Below, piece after piece: positions 1 through 7,506 of a stretch of DNA of 64,000 bases; position 1 is the first letter of the stretch; each line of letters begins with the position of its first letter. Position numbers and translations under genes: made by a program. Below the pieces are notes generated by a model. That model searched no databases. It had not been told where the DNA came from and saw nothing but the letters and a program-made list of their open reading frames with translations. The stretch is from Acetobacterium fimetarium (GTDB lineage Bacteria; Bacillota; Clostridia; Eubacteriales; Eubacteriaceae): NCBI RefSeq assembly GCF_014284475.1, contig NZ_WJBC01000013.1:1-64000 (forward strand). Direction: 5' to 3'.

Positions 1-87
1 GGGCAAGCAAAAGTGGCAAAGGCCATAGAGCCTGAACGAAGTGAAGGCCAGCGTCTTGAGGCGCCGGCCGGTAACAGAGGCTTATAG
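1..87 (+). CDS. C-terminal tail of TnpB (partial, cut by window edge)
   Basis: Frame 1 is open from the window edge to a TAG at 85-87 and encodes 28 residues rich in Glu, Pro, Ala and Arg (reads ...PERSEG...EAPAGNRGL). Such charged, weakly conserved tails are typical of IS200/IS605 OrfB/TnpB proteins, RNA-guided nucleases carried by these elements, and the perfect hairpin just downstream (99-119) is what the right end of such an element carries. The catalytic RuvC domain and zinc finger would lie left of the window and are not visible, so the family call rests on the tail style and the hairpin. Confidence 0.55.
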   Translation, partial: GQAKVAKAIEPERSEGQRLEAPAGNRGL

Positions 88-130
88 CCTCAGAGCAAAC
101 CACCCGTTAGACGGGTGGTGCTGATTTACG
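1..130 (+). mobile_element. Right end of an IS200/IS605-type insertion sequence
   Basis: Downstream of the tnpB stop is a perfect 9-bp hairpin: ACCACCCGT (99-107), loop TAG, ACGGGTGGT (111-119). A 5-bp hairpin GAGGC/GCCTC (77-91) lies over the stop codon. In IS200/IS605 elements a subterminal hairpin is the TnpA recognition site, and the overlapping transcript forms the TnpB guide RNA scaffold. The exact element border is unknown; it probably lies within about 10 bases after the hairpin (120-130). The element sits directly upstream of mutL, where mutS is often found in related genomes. Confidence 0.55.
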
Positions 131-192
131 CGTTCGATGACTTAAATAATTATTATTTGCTTTTGGGTTTTGTCGACGATCATATTTTCTTA

Positions 193-201
193 TGTTATAA
201 T
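193..201 (+). promoter_or_regulatory. Extended -10 promoter for mutL
   Basis: TGT-TATAAT at 193-201 is a perfect extended -10. No good -35 is spaced 16-18 bases upstream. Initiation 6-8 bases downstream would fall at about 207-209, on top of the mutL ATG at 209, so the transcript would be leaderless or nearly so. Confidence 0.45.
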
Positions 202-208
202 AAAATTC

Positions 209-2227
209 ATGAAAATTAAAATGTTAAACAATGAAACAATCAATAAAATAGCGGCCGGTGAGGTGATCATTCGACCGGTTTCGGTGGTAAAGGAATTAGT
301 TGAAAATGCCATTGATGCCGGAGCAAGCCATATATTGGTTATGATTGAAGCCGGTGGAAAGAATCAGATCATCATCCGCGACAACGGCTGCGGGATTGCC
401 TATAACGAAATACCATTGGCCTTCAAACGCCATGCCACCAGTAAACTGGCAACCATCGAAGATCTGGAAACCATCAATTCGCTGGGCTTTCGCGGTGAGG
501 CTTTATCCAGTGTTTCAGCGGTAGCCAGAGTTCAGGTGACGACCCGAAATGAAGATGAGGAAGTTGGCAGCCGGACCGCATTTGAAGGGGGAACACTGAT
601 CAATCAACGGGTGTGTTCCTACAATCAGGGGACCGAAGTAAAAGTATGGGATCTCTTTTACAATACGCCAGCACGAAGAAAACATTTAGAAAAGGATAAA
701 AAAGAGGAAGGCCTGATTCGCAATCTGATGAACAAAATCGCGTTATCTCATCCAGAAATTGCCTTTCAGATAAAATGCAACGGACGTATTGTTCTGGATA
801 CAAATGGATCCGGAAAAGTCATCGATGTGGTCAATGTGCTATACGGCTGGGAAGTTGGCAGCAACCTGATCCCCCTCGATTACGAAAACAGCCCGATGAA
901 GCTGGGCGGTTTTATCGGCAACTTGAAAATGATGCGCAGCCACCGTGAAGACCAGATATTTTTCATCAACGGACGTTATGTCAGAAATCTGCGGCTGGCT
1001 CAGGCTCTGGATGAAGCTTATGCCGGCTATACCATGAAACATCAACATCCTTTTGGCATTGTTTTTATGGAACTTCCGGGACGGATGCTGGATGTCAATA
1101 TTCATCCGGCCAAAACTGAGATAAAAATACAAAACGAGAGCTTGATCAGTTTACTTTTTAAACAGGGGATCCGGGAAACCCTGCGTGGCTCAAATCTCGT
1201 GGTGAATATCGGCGCCGGGAACGATCAAATTTTTGATCGCGTGAGAATGGAAAAAGACGACGAAAACAGGGAGAAAGCGTTTAGCGATTCCGATGACCGT
1301 GTTGCAATTAAAAAAAGCGAAAATCAAAAGCAGGAAATGTTTTTAGCGGATGCTGCTGATCCGGTAATAAAAAAGGATGCTAAAATCAAATCGCATCAGG
1401 CTCAGCTGGATCAGCAGCATCCCGTCGCCATGAATCCCGAAAAAGCAGGCCGGCAATGTGAAGATCGCCCGCAAAAAGCCGATCAGGAAACTTCCTGTAA
1501 AATCGAAGCACCGCTTGCAAAGACGATGATCAATCATAACAGCAGCGGGCACGTGTCTGAAAAAACAGAAATCTTCTCGGTGACAGAAAAAGCCCCGATT
1601 AGGCAGAACGAATTGCTTCCGGATTTATCAAAAATGAGAATTGTCGGTCAGCTGTTCAACGGGTATGTTCTGCTGGAAGGAATAAAAGAGATCTATCTGA
1701 TTGATCAGCATGCCGCGCATGAAGCATTCCTTACCCAGGAGCTGGAAGAAATTTTTAAAAGCGGCGGTTTTATCGCGAGTCAGGGACTGATGACGCCGAT
1801 TCCCATCAAAATCAGACCCAAAGATCTGGACAGTGTCAGAAATGCGTTGCCGTTTTATCGAAAGATCGGTTACGAATGCGATGTTTTTGGCGAGGACAGC
1901 CTGCTGGTGCGCAGTGTGCCGGTACTGCTGGGCGAGCCGCAGACAATCGAGCTGCTTAAAAGCGTCATTGACGAGAATCTATGCGATCGCGATGAAAGGC
2001 ATCGGGACTCAGAGAATGTGATTTCATCAAAAATAAAGCATAAACTGATCAGTATGGCCTGCAAGGCGGCGATAAAAGGCGGACAATCGCTGACCCATGA
2101 AGAAATAAAACAATTGCTGGCAGATTTGATGGGGCTGGAAAATCCCTTTACCTGTCCTCATGGCCGGCCGGTCATCACGCGGCTGAAGGAATATGAATTA
2201 ATGAAATTGTTCAAACGGGTGATATAA
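209..2227 (+). CDS. mutL: DNA mismatch repair protein MutL
   Basis: MutL couples mismatch recognition by MutS to strand incision. The 672-residue product has the GHKL ATPase motifs at the N terminus (N-K-I-A-A-G-E-V, E-L-V-E-N-A-I-D-A-G, D-N-G-C-G-I, G-F-R-G-E-A-L), a poorly conserved Lys/Glu-rich linker (roughly residues 350-480), and a C-terminal endonuclease domain with D-Q-H-A-A-H-E, an A-C-K motif and C-P-H-G-R-P. An endonuclease MutL is expected where MutH is absent. In the DQHA motif the second Glu appears one residue later than in the usual spacing. The ATG at 209 gives the standard N terminus; the longer frame from 170 would start upstream of the promoter. No Shine-Dalgarno is visible. 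The stop abuts the miaA ATG. Confidence 0.95.
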   Translation: MKIKMLNNETINKIAAGEVIIRPVSVVKELVENAIDAGASHILVMIEAGGKNQIIIRDNGCGIAYNEIPLAFKRHATSKLATIEDLETINSLGFRGEALSSVSAVARVQVTTRNEDEEVGSRTAFEGGTLINQRVCSYNQGTEVKVWDLFYNTPARRKHLEKDKKEEGLIRNLMNKIALSHPEIAFQIKCNGRIVLDTNGSGKVIDVVNVLYGWEVGSNLIPLDYENSPMKLGGFIGNLKMMRSHREDQIFFINGRYVRNLRLAQALDEAYAGYTMKHQHPFGIVFMELPGRMLDVNIHPAKTEIKIQNESLISLLFKQGIRETLRGSNLVVNIGAGNDQIFDRVRMEKDDENREKAFSDSDDRVAIKKSENQKQEMFLADAADPVIKKDAKIKSHQAQLDQQHPVAMNPEKAGRQCEDRPQKADQETSCKIEAPLAKTMINHNSSGHVSEKTEIFSVTEKAPIRQNELLPDLSKMRIVGQLFNGYVLLEGIKEIYLIDQHAAHEAFLTQELEEIFKSGGFIASQGLMTPIPIKIRPKDLDSVRNALPFYRKIGYECDVFGEDSLLVRSVPVLLGEPQTIELLKSVIDENLCDRDERHRDSENVISSKIKHKLISMACKAAIKGGQSLTHEEIKQLLADLMGLENPFTCPHGRPVITRLKEYELMKLFKRVI

Positions 2228-3172
2228 ATGGAAAAACCGAAAATTCTTGTTTTGGCAGGGCCGACAGCCAGCGGGAAAACAGCACTGGGCGTGGCACTGG
2301 CAAAAGAACTTAACGGCGAGATTATCTCAGCCGATTCCATGCAGATCTATCAATACATGAATATTGGAACAGCCAAGGTAACGGCACAAGAAATGCAGGG
2401 CGTGCCGCATTATCTGGTGGATTGTGTTTCACCGGATGAGGATTTCAGCGTCGCGAAATTCAAGGCGGCCGCACTGGCCGCCATTGAAAAAATTCTGTCC
2501 CGGGGAAAGCTGCCGATTATCGTTGGGGGAACAGGTTTATACATTAACAGCCTGACGCTGCCATGGGATTTTCAGAAAAATGACGGCAGTGAGGCAATCA
2601 GAAAAAGACTGGAAGCCGAAGCGCAAACCGTTGGCAAAGAAGCACTTTACGAGCGTTTAAAAAGCGTCGATCCGGTTTCAGCGCAAATGATTCACGCCAA
2701 TAATATCAAACGGGTGATCCGCGCCCTGGAGATTTTCGAAATCAACGGAAAACCGAAATCGTATTTCGATGAAAAAACGAAAAAGCAGGAAGTCCCCTAC
2801 GATTATCTGCTGCTCGGTTTGAAATGGCCGCGAGAAGTTCTGTATGACCGGATTAATCGGCGGATCGATCTGATGGTTGAAAACGGCCTGATCGAAGAGA
2901 CACAGAGGCTGATTGATCGCGGATATGACTGGAATCTGACCGCGCTCAAAGCGATTGGTTACAAGGAACTCAGACCCTATCTTCAGGGCGAGATGTCTCT
3001 GGCGGAGGCGTTGGTCTTATTAAAACGGGATTCCCGGCATTATGCCAAAAGACAGATGACCTGGTTCAGGAAGGACGAGCGTATTCACTGGATTGACATG
3101 AATGAGGAAAAACAGATAAATCAGCTGGTGGAAACGTGCATGGCTGAAATAACGCCCTGGTTAAATAAATAA
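2228..3172 (+). CDS. miaA: tRNA dimethylallyltransferase MiaA
   Basis: Transfers the dimethylallyl group from DMAPP to N6 of A37 in tRNAs that read UNN codons. The 314-residue protein has the P-loop G-P-T-A-S-G-K-T at residues 11-18, the S-A-D-S-M-Q-I-Y and G-T-A-K substrate motifs just after, G-G-T-G-L-Y near residue 98, and the K-R-Q-M-T-W-F-R C-terminal signature. Length is normal for the family. Its ATG follows the mutL TAA without a gap (TAAATG), so the two are translationally coupled. The mutL-miaA order is classical, but hfq, often next, is missing here. Confidence 0.96.
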   Translation: MEKPKILVLAGPTASGKTALGVALAKELNGEIISADSMQIYQYMNIGTAKVTAQEMQGVPHYLVDCVSPDEDFSVAKFKAAALAAIEKILSRGKLPIIVGGTGLYINSLTLPWDFQKNDGSEAIRKRLEAEAQTVGKEALYERLKSVDPVSAQMIHANNIKRVIRALEIFEINGKPKSYFDEKTKKQEVPYDYLLLGLKWPREVLYDRINRRIDLMVENGLIEETQRLIDRGYDWNLTALKAIGYKELRPYLQGEMSLAEALVLLKRDSRHYAKRQMTWFRKDERIHWIDMNEEKQINQLVETCMAEITPWLNK

Positions 3173-3195
3173 AAAAAGAGAAAGTGAGCATTTAG

Positions 3196-4500
3196 TTGAT
3201 TAAAAAGAATGACATTAAAGATTATCTGGAAAAGGATTTTAGCATATCAGCAGAAGTCATCAATTTTGTCGAAGCAGTCGAAAATGATATCAAAGCGACG
3301 CTTCATGATTTGGATGCGATGGCTGAGCTTCATCAGTACCGCGTCATCAAAGCGATGCAGCGGGCCGGACTGGGTGATCGGCATTTTGCTGTGGCCACCG
3401 GATATGGATATGACGACGTGGGACGTGAAATTGTCGAAAAAATCTATGCGGAGGTTTTCGGGGCGGAGGATGCCTTGGTCCGCCCGCATATTTCTTCGGG
3501 AACCCATGCGATTTCATTGGCGCTTTATGGTGTTTTAAGACCGGGCGACCAGCTGCTGGCAATAACGGGGGCCCCCTATGACACCATCCGGTCGGTTATC
3601 GGATTAGTGGATAAATACCAGGGCCAGGGGACCATTAAAGAGTATGGGGTAACCTATGATCAGGTTGAATTGCGTGAAGATGGCAGCTTTGATGAAGCGG
3701 CGATTCTGGCGGCAATGACGCCAAATACCAGGATGATCTATCTGCAGCGGTCGACCGGTTACAGCTGGCGAAAAGCGATAACCCTGGAGGCGATGAAAAA
3801 GATGATTGCCAAAATCCGGTCGGTTAAACCGGATGTGATTGTTTTTGCGGATAATTGTTATGGCGAATTTCTGGATCATGTTGAGCCGGTCTCGGTCGGT
3901 GTTGACCTGATCGCCGGCTCGCTGATAAAAAACCCGGGTGGTGGTTTGGCTCCTACCGGGGGGTATGTGGCCGGCCGTTCAGATCTCGTCCATCTGGCAG
4001 CGTGTCGTTTGTCAGCTCCGGGAGTAGCAAGAGAAACAGGCGCGACCTTGGGGATTAATCGGACCCTGCTTCAGGGTTTGTTTTTGGCACCGACAGTCGT
4101 TTCACAGGCGATCAAATCGGCGGTGCTGCTGGCAGCGTGCTATCAGAAAATCGGCTTTGACGTTTGTCCGGAAGTGACGGATTACCGCAGTGATATCATT
4201 CAAAGCGTGCGCTTGAACACCAGTGAAAGGGTTAAGACATTTTGCCGGGCTATTCAGGAGGCGGCGCCGGTAGATAGTCATCTGACGCCCGAACCGTGGG
4301 ATATGCCGGGCTATTCGGACCCGATCATCATGGCGGCAGGAGCCTTTATTCAGGGCTCATCCATCGAACTTTCGGCCGATGCCCCGATGCGTGAACCCTA
4401 TATTGTTTATTTTCAGGGCGGTTTAACCCATTATCATGGAAAATTAGGCATTTTGTTGAGTCTGCAAAGACTGATGGATGAAAAATTAATAGCAATTTAA
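3196..4500 (+). CDS. PLP-dependent methionine gamma-lyase-like protein (YnbB/'aluminum resistance' family)
   Basis: The 434-residue protein belongs to the fold-type I PLP enzymes annotated as YnbB or aluminum-resistance/methionine gamma-lyase family, which commonly follow miaA in Firmicutes. Supporting features are the H-I-S-S-G-T-H-A substrate loop, the F-A-D-N-C-Y-G-E-F segment that holds the cofactor Asp, and the G-S-L-I-K-N-P-G-G-G segment whose Lys is the probable Schiff base. The start is a TTG at 3196 with a GAAAGTGAG Shine-Dalgarno about 8 bases upstream. The real substrate is unknown; C-S lyase activity on a sulfur amino acid is a family-level inference. Confidence 0.88.
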   Translation: MIKKNDIKDYLEKDFSISAEVINFVEAVENDIKATLHDLDAMAELHQYRVIKAMQRAGLGDRHFAVATGYGYDDVGREIVEKIYAEVFGAEDALVRPHISSGTHAISLALYGVLRPGDQLLAITGAPYDTIRSVIGLVDKYQGQGTIKEYGVTYDQVELREDGSFDEAAILAAMTPNTRMIYLQRSTGYSWRKAITLEAMKKMIAKIRSVKPDVIVFADNCYGEFLDHVEPVSVGVDLIAGSLIKNPGGGLAPTGGYVAGRSDLVHLAACRLSAPGVARETGATLGINRTLLQGLFLAPTVVSQAIKSAVLLAACYQKIGFDVCPEVTDYRSDIIQSVRLNTSERVKTFCRAIQEAAPVDSHLTPEPWDMPGYSDPIIMAAGAFIQGSSIELSADAPMREPYIVYFQGGLTHYHGKLGILLSLQRLMDEKLIAI

Positions 4501-4508
4501 ATACGTTG

Positions 4509-4633
4509 GTGAGCTTTGCGATCAGTTTTGCACGAACCAACGGTTACACGGTACGGCGGACAGTTCTTTGAACGGTTCGCCTACACGTTACACAATTGGT
4601 TGTGGAAACTAATCGCAAAGCAACAATTGTTCG
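4509..4633 (+). repeat. Palindromic intergenic repeat, copy A
   Basis: About 125 bases forming a long imperfect inverted repeat. The outer arm GCTTTGCGAT pairs perfectly with ATCGCAAAGC, the middle arm AACCAA (4535-4540) with TTGGTT, and the apex carries GAACGGTTC. Copies B (4878) and C (54678) are close relatives in the same orientation. Copy A is the most divergent and lies between the PLP enzyme and the YnzC-type gene. Confidence 0.85.
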
Positions 4634-4683
4634 ACGTTTATGAGTTTTACAAATATTATTCAATAAGTTAGAAGGAGAGCAGG

Positions 4684-4857
4684 ATGATGACGAAGGAAAA
4701 AATAGAACGGATCAATGAACTGGCCCGTAAAAAAAAGACAGGAACCCTAACGGAGGAAGAACTGGACGAACAAATGACATTGCGGGCGGAATATCTGGCA
4801 TCGGTTCGAAAGAACTTGCGGGAACAGCTGGATGCAATCGAAATAGTAGATAATTAA
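4684..4857 (+). CDS. YnzC/DUF896 (UPF0291) family small protein
   Basis: A 57-residue gene with a strong Shine-Dalgarno AAGGAG (4672-4677) six bases before the ATG; a second ATG at 4687 is equally possible. The protein has the family pattern: K-I-x-R-I-N-E-L-A-R-K-K-K near the N terminus, a G-T-L-T-E-E-E turn, then L-R-A-E-Y-L and an amphipathic helix (residues 39-54). DUF896 proteins are two-helix hairpins; B. subtilis YnzC lies in the SOS-related lexA-yneA region. Molecular role unknown. The gene is bracketed by repeat copies A and B. Confidence 0.88.
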   Translation: MMTKEKIERINELARKKKTGTLTEEELDEQMTLRAEYLASVRKNLREQLDAIEIVDN

Positions 4858-4864
4858 TAAACAA

Positions 4865-5030
4865 TTGCGAAACTGACGTGAGCTTCGCTGCCAGTTTACA
4901 CGAACCAATTTTTACACTGTACGGCGGACAGTTCTCCGAACGGTTCGCCTACACGTTACACAATTGGTTGTGAAAACTGACATCAAAGCAATGATTGTTC
5001 GATTCTTTTGAATTTGGCAATTATCTAAGC
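4865..5030 (+). repeat. Palindromic intergenic repeat, copy B
   Basis: The core at 4878-5001 aligns base for base, without gaps, with copy C at 54678-54801 (about 10 differences in about 125 by eye); similarity continues weakly to about 5030. Left arm CAGTTTACACGAACCAATT pairs imperfectly with the right arm AATTGGTTGTGAAAACTG. Apex GTTC-TCC-GAAC followed by CGGTTCG. It ends shortly before the Shine-Dalgarno of the aminopeptidase gene. Confidence 0.88.
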
Positions 5031-5057
5031 GACATAATAGATGAGGAGAGAATAGCT

Positions 5058-6491
5058 ATGAATCATGAAGAAAAAGAAAAAACACCGGGAACGCTGCTCC
5101 AGGAGAAACTGACGAAAAAGTGGGAATTGGCCTGGAAGGATCTGAATCAGGATGAAACGCAAAAACTGACGGAAGTCAATGATGGGTACATTTCCTACCT
5201 GACCAATGGTAAAACGGAACGACAATGTGTGAATATCACGGTGGCAATGGCTGAAAAGGCCGGATTCAAACCACTGGATGATTTTATAAAAACTGGAAAG
5301 ATCATTCCGGGGGACAAGATCTATACGGTGCACAAGGGAAAAACGGTGATCTTATTCGTTGCCGGTACGGATGCTGTTGAAAACGGCATGGCCATCATCG
5401 GCGCTCATATTGATGCGCCGCGACTCGATTTAAAACCCACACCGCTTTATGAAAGCGATGATCTGGCGTTTTTCAAGACCCATTATTATGGCGGAATCAA
5501 GAAGTACCATTGGGTCACCATCCCGCTGGCAATGCATGGAACAGTGGTAAAAAAAGACGGGGCAACCATCAACATTTCCATTGGGGAAGATCCCGCAGAT
5601 CCTGTTTTCTGCATCACCGATTTACTGCCCCATCTGTCCCAGGAGCAGAATACCAAAAAAATGAACGAAGGCATCACCGGTGAAGGACTAAACATCATTG
5701 TCGGAAGCCGGCCGTATCAGGAGCAGGACCTTAAAGAAGGCGTGAAGCTCAATATTTTAAACATCCTTCACGAAAAATACGGAATGGTCGAGGCGGATTT
5801 TGCCACGGCGGAGCTGGAAGTCGTTCCCGCCGGAGCGGCCCGGAATGTCGGCTTTGATCAAAGTATCGTCGGCGGTTACGGTCAGGATGACCGAATCTGC
5901 GCCTTTACAGCACTTCAGGCAATACTTGAGCGAGAAAACCCGAAACGGACACTTTGTGTTATTCTGGCGGACAAAGAAGAAATTGGCAGCTGCGGCAATA
6001 CCGGCATGCATTCGCTTTTCTTTGAGAATTCGGTGGCTGAATTAGTCGATCTGATGGATGTAAAAAAACCGGAACTCGTAGTCAGGCGCTGTCTGATGAA
6101 TTCAGAAATGCTGTCTGCTGACGTTACCGCCGGTGTTGATCCCAACTTTACCGGGACACACGATAAAATCAATGCACCTTATCTCGGAAAAGGAATCGTG
6201 CTCTCAAAATACGGCGGATCGCGCGGCAAATCCGGTTCGAATGATGCACATGCAGAGTTTATGGGAAAAATGAGAAAAACGCTGGATGAAGCCGGCGTTG
6301 TCTGGCAAATGGGTGAGCTTGGCCGGGTGGATCTTGGCGGCGGCGGCACCATTGCCTATATTCTGGCAAAATACGGAATGGATGTACTGGATTGCGGACC
6401 CGCTTTATTAAGTATGCATGCGCCTTTTGAACTGGCGTCCAAAGTTGATGTATATATGTGTTACAAAGGCTATAAAGCGTTTTTAGTTTAG
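5058..6491 (+). CDS. M18-family zinc aminopeptidase
   Basis: A 477-residue cytosolic metallo-aminopeptidase of the aspartyl aminopeptidase (DNPEP/Ape1) family, which removes N-terminal residues from peptides. Metal-site motifs: A-H-I-D-A-P-R-L-D (first His ligand), G-Q-D-D-R-I-C-A-F (bridging Asp), D-K-E-E-I-G-S (catalytic Glu and ligand), and a C-terminal S-M-H-A-P-F-E-L histidine. The start at 5058 has GAGGAGAG (5043-5050) at a good distance; the frame extends 21 codons further upstream but without a ribosome site and into repeat copy B. A strong hairpin follows the stop. Confidence 0.93.
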   Translation: MNHEEKEKTPGTLLQEKLTKKWELAWKDLNQDETQKLTEVNDGYISYLTNGKTERQCVNITVAMAEKAGFKPLDDFIKTGKIIPGDKIYTVHKGKTVILFVAGTDAVENGMAIIGAHIDAPRLDLKPTPLYESDDLAFFKTHYYGGIKKYHWVTIPLAMHGTVVKKDGATINISIGEDPADPVFCITDLLPHLSQEQNTKKMNEGITGEGLNIIVGSRPYQEQDLKEGVKLNILNILHEKYGMVEADFATAELEVVPAGAARNVGFDQSIVGGYGQDDRICAFTALQAILERENPKRTLCVILADKEEIGSCGNTGMHSLFFENSVAELVDLMDVKKPELVVRRCLMNSEMLSADVTAGVDPNFTGTHDKINAPYLGKGIVLSKYGGSRGKSGSNDAHAEFMGKMRKTLDEAGVVWQMGELGRVDLGGGGTIAYILAKYGMDVLDCGPALLSMHAPFELASKVDVYMCYKGYKAFLV

Positions 6492-6511
6492 ATTATTAAC
6501 GATTGTAATTA

Positions 6512-6559
6512 AGGCCAGGTGTTGATCGTCCGAAACGGTGGGCGGTCAACGCCTGGCCT
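6512..6559 (+). terminator. Long hairpin after the M18 peptidase gene
   Basis: Arms of 20 bases (6512-6531 and 6540-6559) pair with only G-U exceptions, closing on AGGCCAGG/CCTGGCCT, with an 8-base loop. There is no proper U-tract after it (AAAATTATG), so efficiency as an intrinsic terminator is uncertain. Confidence 0.6.
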
Positions 6560-6715
6560 AAAATTATGTTGGGTTATCTTTATCGGCCCGTTTGGATAAT
6601 GCAGGATCGTGTTTTTAAAGTTTATAGCAACTTTCTTAATAAGAATTTTAGGAAACTTGTATAAAATAATTCAGTCATCTGGTAAAATGAGAGAAATAAG
6701 TTTTTTGGGAGGCTC

Positions 6716-7426
6716 ATGTTGAAAGAAAATTATCTCAATCACACTTCTCTTAAAGAAATGCCAGAGGATGATCGACCGCAAGAAAAAATGATGCGCTTTG
6801 GTGCAAAAAGTCTAAGCAATGCTGAGCTGATCGCAGTTATCATCCGGACGGGAACGCGAGAGGCAACTTCAGTGGAAGTCGGCCGGAAAATTATGCAGTA
6901 TTTGGATAACGATCTTTCTTATTTTCATCAGGTGGACGTTTTGGAACTGCAACGAAATAAAAACCTGGCCGGAATTGGTATCGTCAAAGCCTGTCAGATT
7001 AAAGCCGCGATTGAACTGGGCCTTCGCATCAAACAAAAAGACATGATTGACGTAAAAATTACGTCGCCGCAGGACATTGCCGATCTGTTAATGGAAGAAA
7101 TGCAGTATTTAAAACAGGAATGTTTTAAAATCATTCTTCTGGACACCAAAAATAAAGTCATCAAGGTGGAAGGCATCAGTGTCGGCATCCTCAATGCATC
7201 GCTGGTTCATCCCCGCGAAGTCTTCATTAAAGCAATCAGGCAGCATTCTGCAGCGATTGTTTTGGCCCATAATCATCCGTCAGGGGACCCGGAACCGAGT
7301 GCTGAAGACAAAAATATTACCAAAAGACTGTGCGATGCCGGTGAGCTATTGGGAATTGCCGTTTTGGATCACATTATTATTGGCAGAGGGACCTATTTAA
7401 GTTTTAAACAGGAAAAATTGATTTGA
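6716..7426 (+). CDS. radC: RadC family JAB/MPN-domain protein
   Basis: 236 residues. The N-terminal helix-hairpin-helix-like region (about 20-100, with G-A-K-S-L-S-N-A-E-L-I-A) is followed by an MPN/JAB metalloprotease-like domain with H-N-H-P-S-G-D-P-E-P-S near residues 184-194, the zinc-binding signature. RadC was once called a repair protein, but its biochemical role is unsettled. TTGGGAGG lies just before the ATG at 6716. No strong promoter is evident in the A+T-rich 150 bases upstream. Confidence 0.93.
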   Translation: MLKENYLNHTSLKEMPEDDRPQEKMMRFGAKSLSNAELIAVIIRTGTREATSVEVGRKIMQYLDNDLSYFHQVDVLELQRNKNLAGIGIVKACQIKAAIELGLRIKQKDMIDVKITSPQDIADLLMEEMQYLKQECFKIILLDTKNKVIKVEGISVGILNASLVHPREVFIKAIRQHSAAIVLAHNHPSGDPEPSAEDKNITKRLCDAGELLGIAVLDHIIIGRGTYLSFKQEKLI

Positions 7427-7481
7427 GCAAGTAAAAATGAGTAGGATGAAATATTTCTAATGAAATTTTTATTTTTTAGGG

Positions 7482-7487
7482 TATAAT
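7482..7487 (+). promoter_or_regulatory. -10 box upstream of the RluA-type gene
   Basis: A perfect TATAAT at 7482-7487, lacking an obvious -35. The first in-frame ATG (7486) is embedded in this box and so would not be transcribed from here. Confidence 0.4.
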
Positions 7488-7506
7488 GGAAATTGTGATT
7501 TTATTT

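Noticed and set aside
4509-5030. CRISPR-like repeat arrangement
   Set aside because: Only two copies here, about 125 bases each, separated by a gene; no regular short repeats or spacers anywhere in the window.
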